From the NCBI RefSeq assembly GCF_037325665.1, contig NW_027128475.1:37501-101500 (forward strand): a stretch of 64,000 bases of DNA, in the 5' to 3' direction. The DNA comes from Littorina saxatilis. Lineage: Eukaryota > Mollusca > Gastropoda > Littorinimorpha > Littorinidae. The translations under genes and the position numbers were made by a program. Below, in pieces: positions 11,632 to 22,034 of this stretch. Numbering within the stretch: position 1 is the stretch's first letter; each line of letters starts with the position of its first letter. The notes beneath the pieces were generated by a model. The model was not told the origin of the DNA. It made no database searches and saw only the letters and a program-made list of their open reading frames with translations.

Positions 11632-11695
11632 TACGACCCTCGTCTCGATTCCCCCTCTATGTTAACACATTTAGCCAAAACTTGACTAAATGTAA
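10781..11695 (+). mobile_element. AGTCAAG-family repeat, full-length copy
   Basis: It starts AACAAGTCGCG and ends CTTGACTAAATGTAA. Inside are two diverged tandem modules (TTTTTAATCCAAA.AT ... TGTTTTTGGAATCAG, at about 11008 and 11150), a conserved TGACGTCATCAAAGACATTT segment, and a CA microsatellite in a fixed place after GAATCGCTCTA. It is noncoding. Confidence 0.9.
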
Positions 11696-11946
11696 TGAGA
11701 AAAAAACAGGCACAAAAAAGAACAAGTTTAAAATCACAACAAAACAGTCTAGTTAGTCGACAAAAATAGGTTTTGTTGGATTACAAGTTACATACACTTA
11801 CCTTAAAGTCTTCTCCCAAGATTTGTGTTATATCCACATGAAAATCCACAAACACGACACTTTGACACACTTTCGTCTCCAAATATCCGTCGAATGAAAA
11901 AAAAAAAAACACGCACGTTACAAATTGTGAAGCTGTCTGTTCAATT

Positions 11947-12142
11947 TTACAGTTCAACCAGAGGACAATATTCCTTCCCTTCAAGTTTCATTTTCTTCCT
12001 TTCATTCTTCTTACATGCTTTTGGATTAGACTGCCGTTTTCGTCCATGCTTTTTGGGAGGTGTATCATAGACAGTTGTTGAAGGCATGGAAGGATAAGTA
12101 ACACTGCTGGATGACGAGTCGCTGACATGATCGTCATACAAG
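11947..12142 (-). pseudogene. C-terminal end of an OTU-type gene, cut off by an LTR element
   Basis: The minus-strand frame reads YDDHVSDSSSSSVTYPSM, then TPPKKHGRKRQSNPK, then KNERKKMKLEGKEYCPLVEL and stop. The last part, basic with the spacing RKR..NP..KKN.RK....GKEY, resembles a motif I associate with uncharacterised transposon-linked proteins of invertebrates. The 5-prime side of this segment stops exactly at the LTR boundary (12143). The sequence beyond the other LTR (19238 on) is the minisatellite C-terminal region of the OTU gene. So the LTR element split one locus. The frame that joins here is not the frame in which the OTU domain enters the minisatellite, so two short repeat units in the minisatellite may already have shifted it. 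Confidence 0.55.
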
Positions 12143-13954
12143 TGTGACGGGAATGCCGTCAACACGATAAAGTTTGCAGCAGCAAAGGCAATCCAGAATA
12201 GAATCTGGATTGTCATTGCAAATGCCAGCTTTTCCCCGTATGTCATAATGCATGAGAATGATGTAGTTAGGATTTCCGTAAGGAATGAGTTGTAGTTTCG
12301 ATATGGGCGATGGCCGCCATGTTGTTTTATCAGCAAGTTAGATGCTGGGAATAAGACGAAAAGTTAACAAACCTGTTATTGTAGCGTTAGTTGAATAGTT
12401 GAACGTTTTAAGCAGTAGGAGAAGTTATAATAAATATGTTCCCGGGTCATTAGAGCCCGTTTTAAAGCTCGGTAGGAGACACGATCGGCTTAGCGACCGA
12501 TGAAAGTTGTGTTCTAAAGAACAACGGTCTGCCGACCGGAGCAGACGAAATGTTGATCTAATGGGCGATTGAAGCTCTTTTGAATAGAATAAAATTGTAG
12601 AGCAAGCAAGTGTATTGAAATGTTAATGAAACGATGTCTGCGGACATCGTAATTGTAGGGAAAGTAGGGATAATGAGGGATTATGTTTTACTGCGGATGA
12701 TTCCGCGAGAGAGTCGGCCATTGTTGCTAATTTAGCCAATGCGAAACATCAGGACATTATTTTAGAGTTGCTAGGATAGAAGAGGTATAAAAGATCGGAG
12801 CGCAGAAAGGTCGTTAGGTTTTGCAGGATAAATTTGACAGAGTAGGGTAAATTGCTAGCAGTAAAGAATCTTGAGATTCTCTTTCATTCAAATAGGCAGA
12901 ATAGGAGTACGTTTAGCTTCAAAGGACGATCATCACCACTCGGGCCAGTCGAATTGTCTGGTTCCGAGCGATCCAAAAGTTAGGTTAGGAGAAAAATCAT
13001 CGTAGACAGATAGAAACTAAACCAAATCGGACCGGGTAGGTCCGACAAACTTAGGTAGTTAGGCGACAGTAAACCTAGTGGAAGTACATGTGCGTTGGTT
13101 AAACCCATTGCAGTCGGGTTCGGACATCGTCTTGTACATTCCTAAATAGGAGTAGCATTTTGAGATTAGGGCCAAAAATATCGTTGACGAGATAAGGGCC
13201 GAGGCCTGGGTCTCCCAAGGATCAAAAATAGCAGTAGGAAGTCTCAGACTATCCCTTTAATAAACCTTTAGCCTGGTGAGGAAAGAACTGTTCTTCCGTT
13301 TGCAGCCAGGAAAAATAAGTAGCATCCCTGTTGAAATTCTAGACACCCAACTTTAGCTAGTTAGGGAACAAACATATCCTGTATGGGATCAAGGATTAGT
13401 TAGCTAGGCGTCAGACTGCAGAACCTCATCTTAGATAGATTCGGGGGTTGGGAGAATAGGTATTTTAGATGACATCTTACTTGAGCGAAAGCGTGTGCCT
13501 GTAAGGTGAATTTTGTATCATGTAATTTGTATTTGACTTACCATTTTATGCTGGTCGTTTGACCGTTTTGATAAATAAACCTGCTCGAAATATTACAACC
13601 CATGTGTGGACTCCCTTCATGTTTGATCGGTGTTCAAGTTGATTGAGTTCCTGTTCAGTTTATAGAATTAATTGTTGACCAGTCAAGCCGGAATCTTAGG
13701 AAAAGCGAAGAGATAGCAATAGACTAGGGTTAGATTTGCATTGCACTAGGAGATAGGGAAAAACACAACGCGAGGTAACATCATAAAAGAAAAATAACAT
13801 CAACTGCATGCACTAGTCTGCAACGCTGGGCAGAGAGAAACATATAGGCAAATTTATCTCTCTCTGTTCCTCTTTACAACTTTTACTAGTTCTCGCCGGC
13901 AATTAGCTTAGAAACAACAACATAGTAAGCTGTAGAATTAGGAGAACTGCCACA
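12143..13954 (+). repeat. 5' LTR
   Basis: A TATA-type promoter element (GGTATAAAAG) lies near 12784-12793 and AATAAA near 13572, the expected LTR signals. Confidence 0.9.
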
Positions 13955-14241
13955 GATGGCGCCGTGACCATTGGATAGAATTTTGACTGGTCAAAAAGGG
14001 TCAGAATTGGACCAAGAACGAAATTTTAGAACAAAACATTTTTTTTTTAGCCTCTTTTTAGAGTAGAATAGTGAAATGTGATATTTAAAGAGATAGGGAA
14101 CCCAGTATAACTTGAGCGTCTGTCAAACAGAGGGAGCGAAATGCGTAAAGAATGTATGATATGATGTAATGTGTTGAACAATGATGTGTCAGATCTACAA
14201 GTGCTAGGTAGGAAATAACCTGAGTAGAGGGTCTTATCGAG

Positions 14242-16692
14242 ATGGAGAATGATGAAACGGGTATGTTGTCGAGTTATTTGTACCCGGCAGTGCATCTGGG
14301 TGGGTTATTCCTGCTATTTGGGGTTCTAAGGGCTATTTTTGGCAGAAAAGTAGATACGATAGAACAAAGATGCCAGGAAGATTTCCTACCGTGCGGAGAA
14401 ACGAAGAATGACACATCGAAACACAATCACATAAATCCACAGAGAGAATCAAGAAATCTTTTCACATATCGTGCGCCGCAATACGCGCAGAAAGCGTCGG
14501 TTCATTCTAGCCAAGCAAGGTTTTATTCCTCACAAGAATATGGCTATCAAAGGACGAGAAGTGAGCTTGATCGTCAGCGCGAGTATGTCGAGCATGCAAA
14601 CAGAAATGAAGAATGCGACTTCAGAGATTACTACGCGCGTTCCAAAATACGCACAGGTCAAACTGAGTGTTGCAATGACTGTACAACATTTGGTGACGTC
14701 AATAGACATGACGTAAAGTCTGGGGATTGCGGAGACTGCAGTACAGATTCTTATGGGGATGTCAGACAAGTTCCCTCGGAAAAGTATTATGGTCATGTCA
14801 GACGGGAATTGCACTCAGAAGTCTTTACACATAGGCGACAGACGGAGGCGGATAAGTTCGATGGGAGCACCAATGTGAACTCATACTTGGGGAAGTTCGA
14901 GCGAATAGCTAAATGGAACGGGTGGTCGTATGAGGAGAAGGGAATACAATTGAGGATGTGTCTCAAGGGAAAGGCGGATTCGATAGTGGAAAGGGTGTTG
15001 AAGGGGATGGATGGAGAAGACTACGAGTCATTGGAAAGGGTGCTAACTAAATGTCTCACACCAGTAGGCGCCATTAACATGTACAGGAATGAGTTCAAGA
15101 ATAGAAGAAAAAGGCGAAATGAAGACATCCAAGAATTTGGACGGTCTATCCAAGAACTTGCCGAGAAGGCATACCCCGAAGACTATAACACCGGCCTAGA
15201 AGGTATCCTAATAGACAAGTTCATCGGGGGGTTAGACAACGCAGCAATGAGAGAACACGTGTTGTATGGGAAGCCAAAGACACTCGATGAGGCAATTGAA
15301 CTTGCCCAAGAGACTGAGTTAGTACAGAACTACGAGGAGGGTCTGCTTAATGAGCAAAAGGGGGAAGAAAGAAACAAACGGGAAGAGGACGAGAACGCAA
15401 CTACAAGTATGGAGGCTGTCCTGAGACAGATGAAGAAAACAATGGAAATCTTTGAGGAAAAGATAAAGGGTCACGACAAGAAAACACGGGGTAAGGAAAG
15501 CAGCCACGAGGGCAAAGAAAACTTACCAAAGGAGGCTGGATGTGAGGCCAGTAACTCAAACAAGGGTAGAGATTTCGATAGAAGATCTCAAGGGAATGGA
15601 ACACGGGGGTTCGTTCGTTACAACAGATTTCCTTTTAAGGGAAAAGGTGGTTCCAGGTTTAAAATGGGAAAGGAGGAAGCGATGTCTCCTAAAGCAAACC
15701 AAGAAAGAGAAGCAAGTTTTGAAAAGGGTTCTTTGGTTGGATCAGTTGTTCAGAGGAATTCTGCCTCACCAGAAGGTGAGGATGTGGCTGATTCGGCTCA
15801 AGACAGTGTGATAGGTACGGGCGACAATAGTAACTCTGGGGAAAGAGTTGGGGAAGATTGTACCAAGATATCAGGAAGAGGGGTTGCGGTGGAAGAACGT
15901 GTTCTAGTGAATCAAAGTAAGGCGTCTTGGGAGACGCAGGATTTGACTAGTTCAGAAGTGGTGAAGTCAGCCCTTGGCAGTTGTGAGAAGAAAGGTCTTC
16001 TGATTGAACGTATTTCAAAACTTGATGCTTCAGGTGTTGCAATAGCCCCAGAGGTGGGAGATGATAAACGGGAATCACAGACACAAGTCAAAGACGTATC
16101 AGTTGCTCAGAGACCATCTGACTTACTCAAGAGTAGGGATGTAACTGATCCAGTCGATGATGGCCTACTAAGTACCGAAGAAAGCACTAACTCCAGGGAG
16201 AGAGTTGTAGTGGGAGAAACATGTGAAGCAGAACAAGAAACTGTAGACAGGGAAGGTACCCTTGTGGTACAAAATAAAGATTTGCAAGAGACAAACGAGA
16301 CTAAAGCTAGTGTGACGGGACAGTTAGATCCCACAGAGACGAGAGAAACACAAGACTGCATCAGTCTTCAGAGAGACACGACAGAACAAGGTGGTTCTGA
16401 CCAAGATGATTCGTACAGGTGCTTTTTACTTGTAACAGAGACAGAAAAGACTACAAAGACAGAAGAGAGATCAAGTGACGTGACTGATCTCAAGCAGGGT
16501 TACGAGGTGAAGGCCGAGACACTGGGCATTGTCAAAAGAGCAACAAAAGCCATTGTTGAGCTTGTTTGGGAGACAGGGTGGGTTTTGCCGGGTAAAATCA
16601 GACCACCAGTCAGACCTCCACCATGGCCACCTCCTGGCTTTTGGTCACATTCGGAAAGAGGAGCAACGAGGTTGCTTATCACTCTGGTATGA
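14242..16692 (+). CDS. gag: Gag-like protein of the LTR element, 816 residues
   Basis: The ATG at 14242 opens the only long frame between the LTRs. Residues about 10-32 (YLYPAVHLGGLFLLFGVLRA) form a hydrophobic segment, unusual at a Gag N-terminus. Residues about 205-365 carry the retrotransposon Gag pattern: NVNSYLGKFERIAKWNGW, LRMCLKGKADSIVERVL, then YRNEFKNRRKRRNEDIQEFG and IDKFIGGLDNAAMREHVLYG. A coiled, Lys/Glu-rich stretch follows, then a long Ser/Thr/Glu-rich region. The C-terminus is proline-rich (RPPVRPPPWPPPG). I see no CCHC zinc knuckle. Its role would be particle assembly and RNA packaging. The frame looks whole. Confidence 0.85.
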   Translation: MENDETGMLSSYLYPAVHLGGLFLLFGVLRAIFGRKVDTIEQRCQEDFLPCGETKNDTSKHNHINPQRESRNLFTYRAPQYAQKASVHSSQARFYSSQEYGYQRTRSELDRQREYVEHANRNEECDFRDYYARSKIRTGQTECCNDCTTFGDVNRHDVKSGDCGDCSTDSYGDVRQVPSEKYYGHVRRELHSEVFTHRRQTEADKFDGSTNVNSYLGKFERIAKWNGWSYEEKGIQLRMCLKGKADSIVERVLKGMDGEDYESLERVLTKCLTPVGAINMYRNEFKNRRKRRNEDIQEFGRSIQELAEKAYPEDYNTGLEGILIDKFIGGLDNAAMREHVLYGKPKTLDEAIELAQETELVQNYEEGLLNEQKGEERNKREEDENATTSMEAVLRQMKKTMEIFEEKIKGHDKKTRGKESSHEGKENLPKEAGCEASNSNKGRDFDRRSQGNGTRGFVRYNRFPFKGKGGSRFKMGKEEAMSPKANQEREASFEKGSLVGSVVQRNSASPEGEDVADSAQDSVIGTGDNSNSGERVGEDCTKISGRGVAVEERVLVNQSKASWETQDLTSSEVVKSALGSCEKKGLLIERISKLDASGVAIAPEVGDDKRESQTQVKDVSVAQRPSDLLKSRDVTDPVDDGLLSTEESTNSRERVVVGETCEAEQETVDREGTLVVQNKDLQETNETKASVTGQLDPTETRETQDCISLQRDTTEQGGSDQDDSYRCFLLVTETEKTTKTEERSSDVTDLKQGYEVKAETLGIVKRATKAIVELVWETGWVLPGKIRPPVRPPPWPPPGFWSHSERGATRLLITLV

Positions 16693-17034
16693 TTCTGCTA
16701 GAGTTTTCTTGTGTTCATAACGAGTAGTGTCATTTGTCAGAGTCAAAGTGATGTAATCTCTCATATCGTTTGTCTGTACAATAAGGACAGTTTGGGCGAA
16801 TGTAATTAAAGGGCACCATAGGTCAGTTGCTGTCACAGGTGATTATGTTTTGTTGTCTCAAAGTAAATGTTTGCGGGTGTGAAAGAGAAAGTGGAGTGAT
16901 AGGAATTGGAAGTGGTATGAAGGAGAAAGGGGGGAAGTGTTAAGGTAGGATGTAGACTACGAAAGTCGGCGAAACGAACTGTGCGGAAAGGGGTACTTCG
17001 ATATCCCTTTGCTTTCCGTCCCGTCAGTTCGTTG

Positions 17035-17250
17035 GAAAGTTGGTTACTCGAAACCGGTAATAGACAAGGTAAAGCCATGGAGGCTTAATAAGTATTAGAC
17101 AGTTGGTTACTCAAAACCGGTAATAGACAAGGTAAAGCCATGGAGGCTTAATAAGTATTAAACAGTTGGTTACTCAAAACCGGTATTAAGAAAAGGTAAA
17201 GCCAGGGAGGCTTGAGAAGTATTAAACAGTTGGTTACTCAAAACCGGTAA
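17035..17250 (+). repeat. 63-bp tandem repeat in the LTR element's 3' noncoding region
   Basis: CAGTTGGTTACTC.AAACCGG recurs at about 17037, 17101, 17164 and 17226, each followed by GGTAAAGCCA.GGAGGCTT. It is noncoding and lies between the gag stop and the polypurine tract. Confidence 0.85.
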
Positions 17251-17424
17251 CCTTTTTCATTATTCATTGTCATGTAGTTAGAGATGAATTGATGTTGGGT
17301 TTGTTTAATTGCAACATGTTGAGCGAAACGATATTGTTTCTTGAATCGATAGAGTAAAACTTTATCGATAAAATGTTATATTCAATGTGTTTTATTAACC
17401 ACATAGAATTTGGGTTGGGGGGAG

Positions 17425-19237
17425 TGTGACGGGAATGCCGTCAACACGATAAAGTTTGCAGCAGCAAAGGCAATCCAGAATAGAATCTGGATTGTCATTG
17501 CAAATGCCAGCTTTTCCCCGTATGTCATAATGCATGAGAATGATGTAGTTAGGATTTCCGTAAGGAATGAGTTGTAGTTTCGATATGGGCGATGGCCGCC
17601 ATGTTGTTTTATCAGCAAGTTAGATGCTGGGAATAAGACGAAAAGTTAACAAACCTGTTATTGTAGCGTTAGTTGAATAGTTGAACGTTTTAAGCAGTAG
17701 GAGAAGTTATAATAAATATGTTCCCGGGTCATTAGAGCCCGTTTTAAAGCTCGGTAGGAGACACGATCGGCTTAGCGACCGATGAAAGTTGTGTTCTAAA
17801 GAACAACGGTCTGCCGACCGGAGCAGACGAAATGTTGATCTAATGGGCGATTGAAGCTCTTTTGAATAGAATAAAATTGTAGAGCAAGCAAGTGTATTGA
17901 AATGTTAATGAAACGATGTCTGCGGACATCGTAATTGTAGGGAAAGTAGGGATAATGAGGGATTATGTTTTACTGCGGATGATTCCGCGAGAGAGTCGGC
18001 CATTGTTGCTAATTTAGCCAATGTGAAACATCAGGACATTATTTTAGAGTTGCTAGGAAAGAAGAGGTATAAAAGACCGGAGCGAAGAAATGACGTTAGG
18101 TTTTGCAGGATAAATTTGACAGAGTAGGGTAAATTGTTAGCAGTAAAGAATCTTGAGATTCTCTTTCATTCAAATAGGCAGTATAGGAGTACGTTTAGCT
18201 TCAAAGGACGATCATCACTACTCGGGCCAGTCGAATTGTCTGGTTCCGAGCGATCCAAAAGTTAGGTTAGGAGAAAAATCATCGTAGACAGATAGAAACT
18301 AAACCAAATCGGACCGGGTAGGTCCGACAAACTTAGGTAGTTAGGCGACAGTAAACCTAGTGGAAGTACATGTGCGTTGGTTAAACCCATTGCAGTCGGG
18401 TTCGGACATCGTCTTGTACATTCCTAAATAGGAGTAGCATTTTGAGAATAGGGACTAAAAATATCGTTGACGAGATAAGGGCCGAGGCCTGGGTCTCCCA
18501 AGGATCAAAAATAGCAGTAGGAAGTCTCAGACTATCCCTTTAATAAACCTTTAGCCTGGTGAGGAAAGAACTGTTCTTCCGTTTGCAGCCAGGAAAAATA
18601 AGTAGCATCCCTGTTGAAATTCTAGACACCCAACTTTAGCTAGTTAGGGAACAAACATATCCTGTATGGGATCAAGGATTAGTTAGCTAGGCGTCAGACT
18701 GCAGAACCTCATCTTAGATAGATTCGGGGGTTGGGAGAATAGGTATTTTAGATGACATCTTACTTGAGCGAAAGCGTGTGCCTGTAAGGTGAATTTTGTA
18801 TCATGTAATTTGTATTTGACTTACCATTTTATGCTGGTCGTTTGACCGTTTTGATAAATAAACCTGCTCGAAATATTACAACCCATGTGTGGACTCCCTT
18901 CATGTTTGATCGGTGTTCAAGTTGATTGAGTTCCTGTTCAGTTTATAGAATTAATTGTTGACCAGTCAAGCCGGAATCTTAGGAAAAGCGAAGAGATAGC
19001 AATAGACTAGGGTTAGATTTGCATTGCACTAGGAGATAGGGAAAAACACAACGCGAGGTAACATCATAAAAGAAAAATAACATCAACTGCATGCACTAGT
19101 CTGCAACGCTGGGCAGAGAGAAACATATAGGCAAATTTATCTCTCTCTGTTCCTCTTTACAACTTTTACTAGTTCTCGCCGGCAATTAGCTTAGAAACAA
19201 CAACATAGTAAGCTGTAGAATTAGGAGAACTGCCACA
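17425..19237 (+). repeat. 3' LTR
   Basis: Near-identical to 12143-13954; followed by the CAAG duplication. Confidence 0.9.
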
Positions 19238-19241
19238 CAAG

Positions 19242-19715
19242 GATTGACAAGGGGGCGTGTGGGTTTCGGCATCTTCTGTTGATCCAGGTAGGGGAGGGGG
19301 CGTGTGGGTTTCGGCATCTTCTGTTTATCCAGGTAGGAGAGGGGGCGTGTGAGTTTCGGCATCTTCTGTTGATCTAGGTAGGAGAGGGGGCGTGTGGGTT
19401 TCGGCATCTTCTGTTTATCCAGGTAGGAGAGGGGACGTGTGGGTTTCGTTGATCCAGGTAGGAGAGGGGGCGTGTGAGTTTCAGCATCTTCTGTTGATCC
19501 AGGTAGGAGAGGGGGTGTGTGAGTTTCGTTGATCCAGGTAGGAGAGGGGGAGCCGTGTGAGTTTCGGCATCTTCATTTAATCCAGGTAGGAGAGGGGACG
19601 TGTGAGTGTCAGCATCTTTTGTTGATCCAGGTAGGAGAGGGGGCGTGTGAGTGTCAGCATCTTTTGTTGATCCAGGTAGGAGAGGGGGTGTGTGAGTATC
19701 AGCATCTTCTGTTGA
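19242..19715 (-). repeat. 45-bp coding minisatellite in the OTU gene
   Basis: About eleven units of a 45-bp motif (GATCCAGGTAGGAGAGGGGG plus CGTGTGAGTTTCGGCATCTTCTGTT on the plus strand). Most units are 45 bp, a multiple of three. Two are about 35 bp and one is 48 bp. One minus-strand frame gives the 15-residue repeat STEDADTHTPPLLPG and another gives QQKMLTLTRPLSYLD. Confidence 0.9.
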
Positions 19716-20670
19716 GTCCGCTGGCACATGGGGACAAAGACGGAGAGAAGTGTTTTTTTCGGAAGGCTGCTGTGAAGTCCCAAACACTTGATATGCCTTC
19801 TTTTGGCGAGACAGCCATCGTAATGTTCTGGTTGTCCCGTTGGCGCCAACATTGCTAAGTAAATGAGACTTACTTCATCGTGTTTCACAGATGTAACTGT
19901 CGGTGTCACGTCCCATGTAGCAGGTTCTTGTTTGCTGGTAAAAATTTTCACCCTTCTCCCTGTGAGGTTTGCCAAAGCAAGAGGAAGCGCATCATTGAAT
20001 TTAAGATTCCAGGTACCTGATAAAAGCATATTTGACACATCCTGTATCGCAAAATCCGCGGACGAGCAATCAGGAAAGTATTCCATGTAGATATGAATGT
20101 TTTGCACAATATGCTGACACAAGGTTTCCCTCAATGTCACTTCATCGTGTGCAGCCAAGTGAAGGCTGGCTGCTTTAAAGAAACAATTCCCATCTGCAGA
20201 GACCTCTTGACGCTCCATTCCATTAACTTCAAGTCGTCGGTTCAGCCTCTCGTTGTTAAAGCGAAGAGCAAGTTGTCGCAGATTGTTCTCTGTTCTACTC
20301 GCATCGATAGCAGCGGATAGGGCAGCTTCCTCAGCACCTATGCACACAAAGTCAATAACCACTATGTTATCAAAAACCGACTTTGACACCTCTCTCTTCT
20401 CTTTCTCTCCCTCTCTTTCTCATTTCATCCTTATTAATACACTAACAGCATTGGTAGCAATCAAAACATGTGGTTTGTACTTTGTTCACGTTCCAGAAAT
20501 AATGAAACATAGTACTTAACATAATAACTATACTCATGGTGTAAACAAAACCACAATCCGTATCATTTGTATCAGTACTCACCAGTATTTGATGGAATAT
20601 CAGCATCAGCAGATAATAATGCTGCCAGAGTCTCCTCATCACTGTCAGACCATAATGATTCATCGTCCAT
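19577..20670 (-). CDS. OTU-domain cysteine protease-like protein, two exons
   Basis: Exon 1 (20670-20583) begins MDDESLWSDSDEETLAALLS and ends at ACTG|GTGAGT. Exon 2 starts at 20337 after GTGCATAG. Phases agree and join ...SNT-G-AEEAALSAAID. The OTU domain carries the catalytic Asp-Cys box VSADGNCFFKAASLHLA and a late EHYDGCL with the catalytic His. Family knowledge: OTU proteins are deubiquitinase-type cysteine proteases and also occur in transposon-encoded proteins. The frame runs into the minisatellite and stops at 19577 within it. The natural C-terminus probably lay beyond, at 11947-12142, before the LTR element inserted. A second, related OTU exon lies at 53648-54010, which hints at a dispersed, possibly transposon-linked family. 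Confidence 0.75.
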
Positions 20671-20799
20671 CTTGGTTGCACAACACTGCAAACAATGGGC
20701 GCAATATACTGGATTATTCTTTTATTTCTTACATTTCTTAGTATTGAACTTATTTCATGGATATAATGAACTATTACAACACCAGCAAATTTCATAACT

Positions 20800-20802
<3 letters not shown>

Positions 20803-20865
<63 letters not shown>

Positions 20866-20945
20866 GAGAGAGAGAGTGAGAGAGAGTGAGAGAGAGTGAG
20901 AGAGAGAGAGAGTGAAAGAGAGAGAGAGGGAGAGAGAGAGTGAGA

Positions 20946-21035
<90 letters not shown>
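20803..21035. repeat. (GA)n microsatellite
   Basis: About 230 bp of near-pure GA. The Leu-Ser frames on the minus strand are artefacts. Confidence 0.97.
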
Positions 21036-21038
<3 letters not shown>

Positions 21039-21040
21039 TC

Positions 21041-21969
21041 ATGTGCATAAGACTTGATTTTCACAACAAAACTTTATAAAATAAGTCACATAATAAAAAC
21101 AACTTTGATTTAGATATGCCCATATAAAAATATTGAAAGTTATTCAGAAGTTCAAGGGAAGAATACTTGTGTGGGTGTTGAACACCTAACGGTTGCATAT
21201 AAAGTAAAAAATTAGAAGAATTAGAATACTTACAGAAAATCGTGAACAGGTCCAGACAATATTGTGAGTTGTTGTCTCTTGGTATGAGCAAAGACAAACT
21301 GAGAAACTTCAGTGAAGTGGAGTGAATAAGAAACAGGGGAAACCCTGCCCGGCGTGGGAAAGTAAGCACCGAATCAAGATTGACCACTTGATGGGCACCA
21401 CATGTCGGGTTGTGTATGCAGGGCATGCCTCACAGGCTATCCTCTCCTGCTACAGCAAGACTTCACCATTCCAGGCAGTACAAGATATCTCTCTCATCTA
21501 TGATTGTTCTATGCTGTGTGGTGCTAGAGACTGACAGTTTGCACAAACTAAAACCCTGTAAGGCCTGGTGTCTGGTTGTGGCATAAAACTTCTCCATGCT
21601 TCCTTACAAAACGTTCAGGCCAGAAGGATACTGCTGTAGGTATGTGTCTGTGTCATGTAGAAACCCGTCAATCTTCACAAGTCAACAACCATATTTCCCA
21701 TTTTTTTTTTTAAGATATAGTGTCCGCGCCGCCATTTTGGAGAGTTTTTTTTGTCGAATTCGGCCGATTTGAAGATTTTGGGGAATCTAGTGTACCTTAA
21801 TTAAGACGCACCTGGCCCGGTTTGCTCAATAAAGCACCACAAGTATGCTAAATAATTAAATCAAAATGAGTTTTTTGACGTCTGCTCTCCACCATTTGAA
21901 GATTAAAATTGGCCGTCATAGACTGGTTTTCGTCGCGAGCGCGTGCCGTTAGCATGACGACTCAAAACA
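21041..21969. other. Unassigned; probable promoter/5' flank at the right side
   Basis: No convincing exon. From about 21720 the sequence contains CCGCCATTTTGG and scattered CpGs leading into the ATGGCGG start at 21970, compatible with a TATA-less promoter. Confidence 0.35.
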
Positions 21970-22013
21970 ATGGCGGATGGGATAGCCGCTCAGGGACAAG
22001 CCCGCAAGTTTCA
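21970..22013 (+). CDS. Candidate first coding exon (MADGIAAQGQARKF...)
   Basis: AACAATGGCGG is a good start context. The exon reads MADGIAAQGQARKF and ends in phase 2 at TTTCA|GTAAGA. A Tc1 element sits only 21 bp past the donor. It may be the 5' exon of the plus-strand gene at 24658-27350, but that frame needs phase 0, so at least one exon would be missing. A second ATG exon, 23739-23839 (MQSYHQQADGKLDSTE..., donor GAGTT|GTAAGT), also ends in phase 2 and could be an alternative first exon. Confidence 0.35.
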
Positions 22014-22034
22014 GTAAGAAATCGACTCCATGTA

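Larger units (their letters stand above)
12143..19237 (+). mobile_element. Young LTR retrotransposon with gag only (Ty3/Gypsy-like Gag)
   Basis: Two long terminal repeats of about 1.81 kb (12143-13954 and 17425-19237) start TGTGACGGGAATG and end GAACTGCCACA. They are flanked by the same 4-bp duplication CAAG (12139-12142 and 19238-19241). A TGGCGCCGTGACC primer-site candidate follows the left LTR and a G-rich purine tract precedes the right one. The 3.5 kb internal region holds one long Gag-like frame and no protease, reverse transcriptase, RNase H or integrase, so it needs another element for movement. It looks structurally whole for a non-autonomous element. By eye the LTRs differ at only about a dozen of ~1,810 positions, so insertion is recent. 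Confidence 0.92.

Noticed and set aside
20755-21064. Leu-Ser repeat frames
   Set aside because: Translation of the (GA)n tract.
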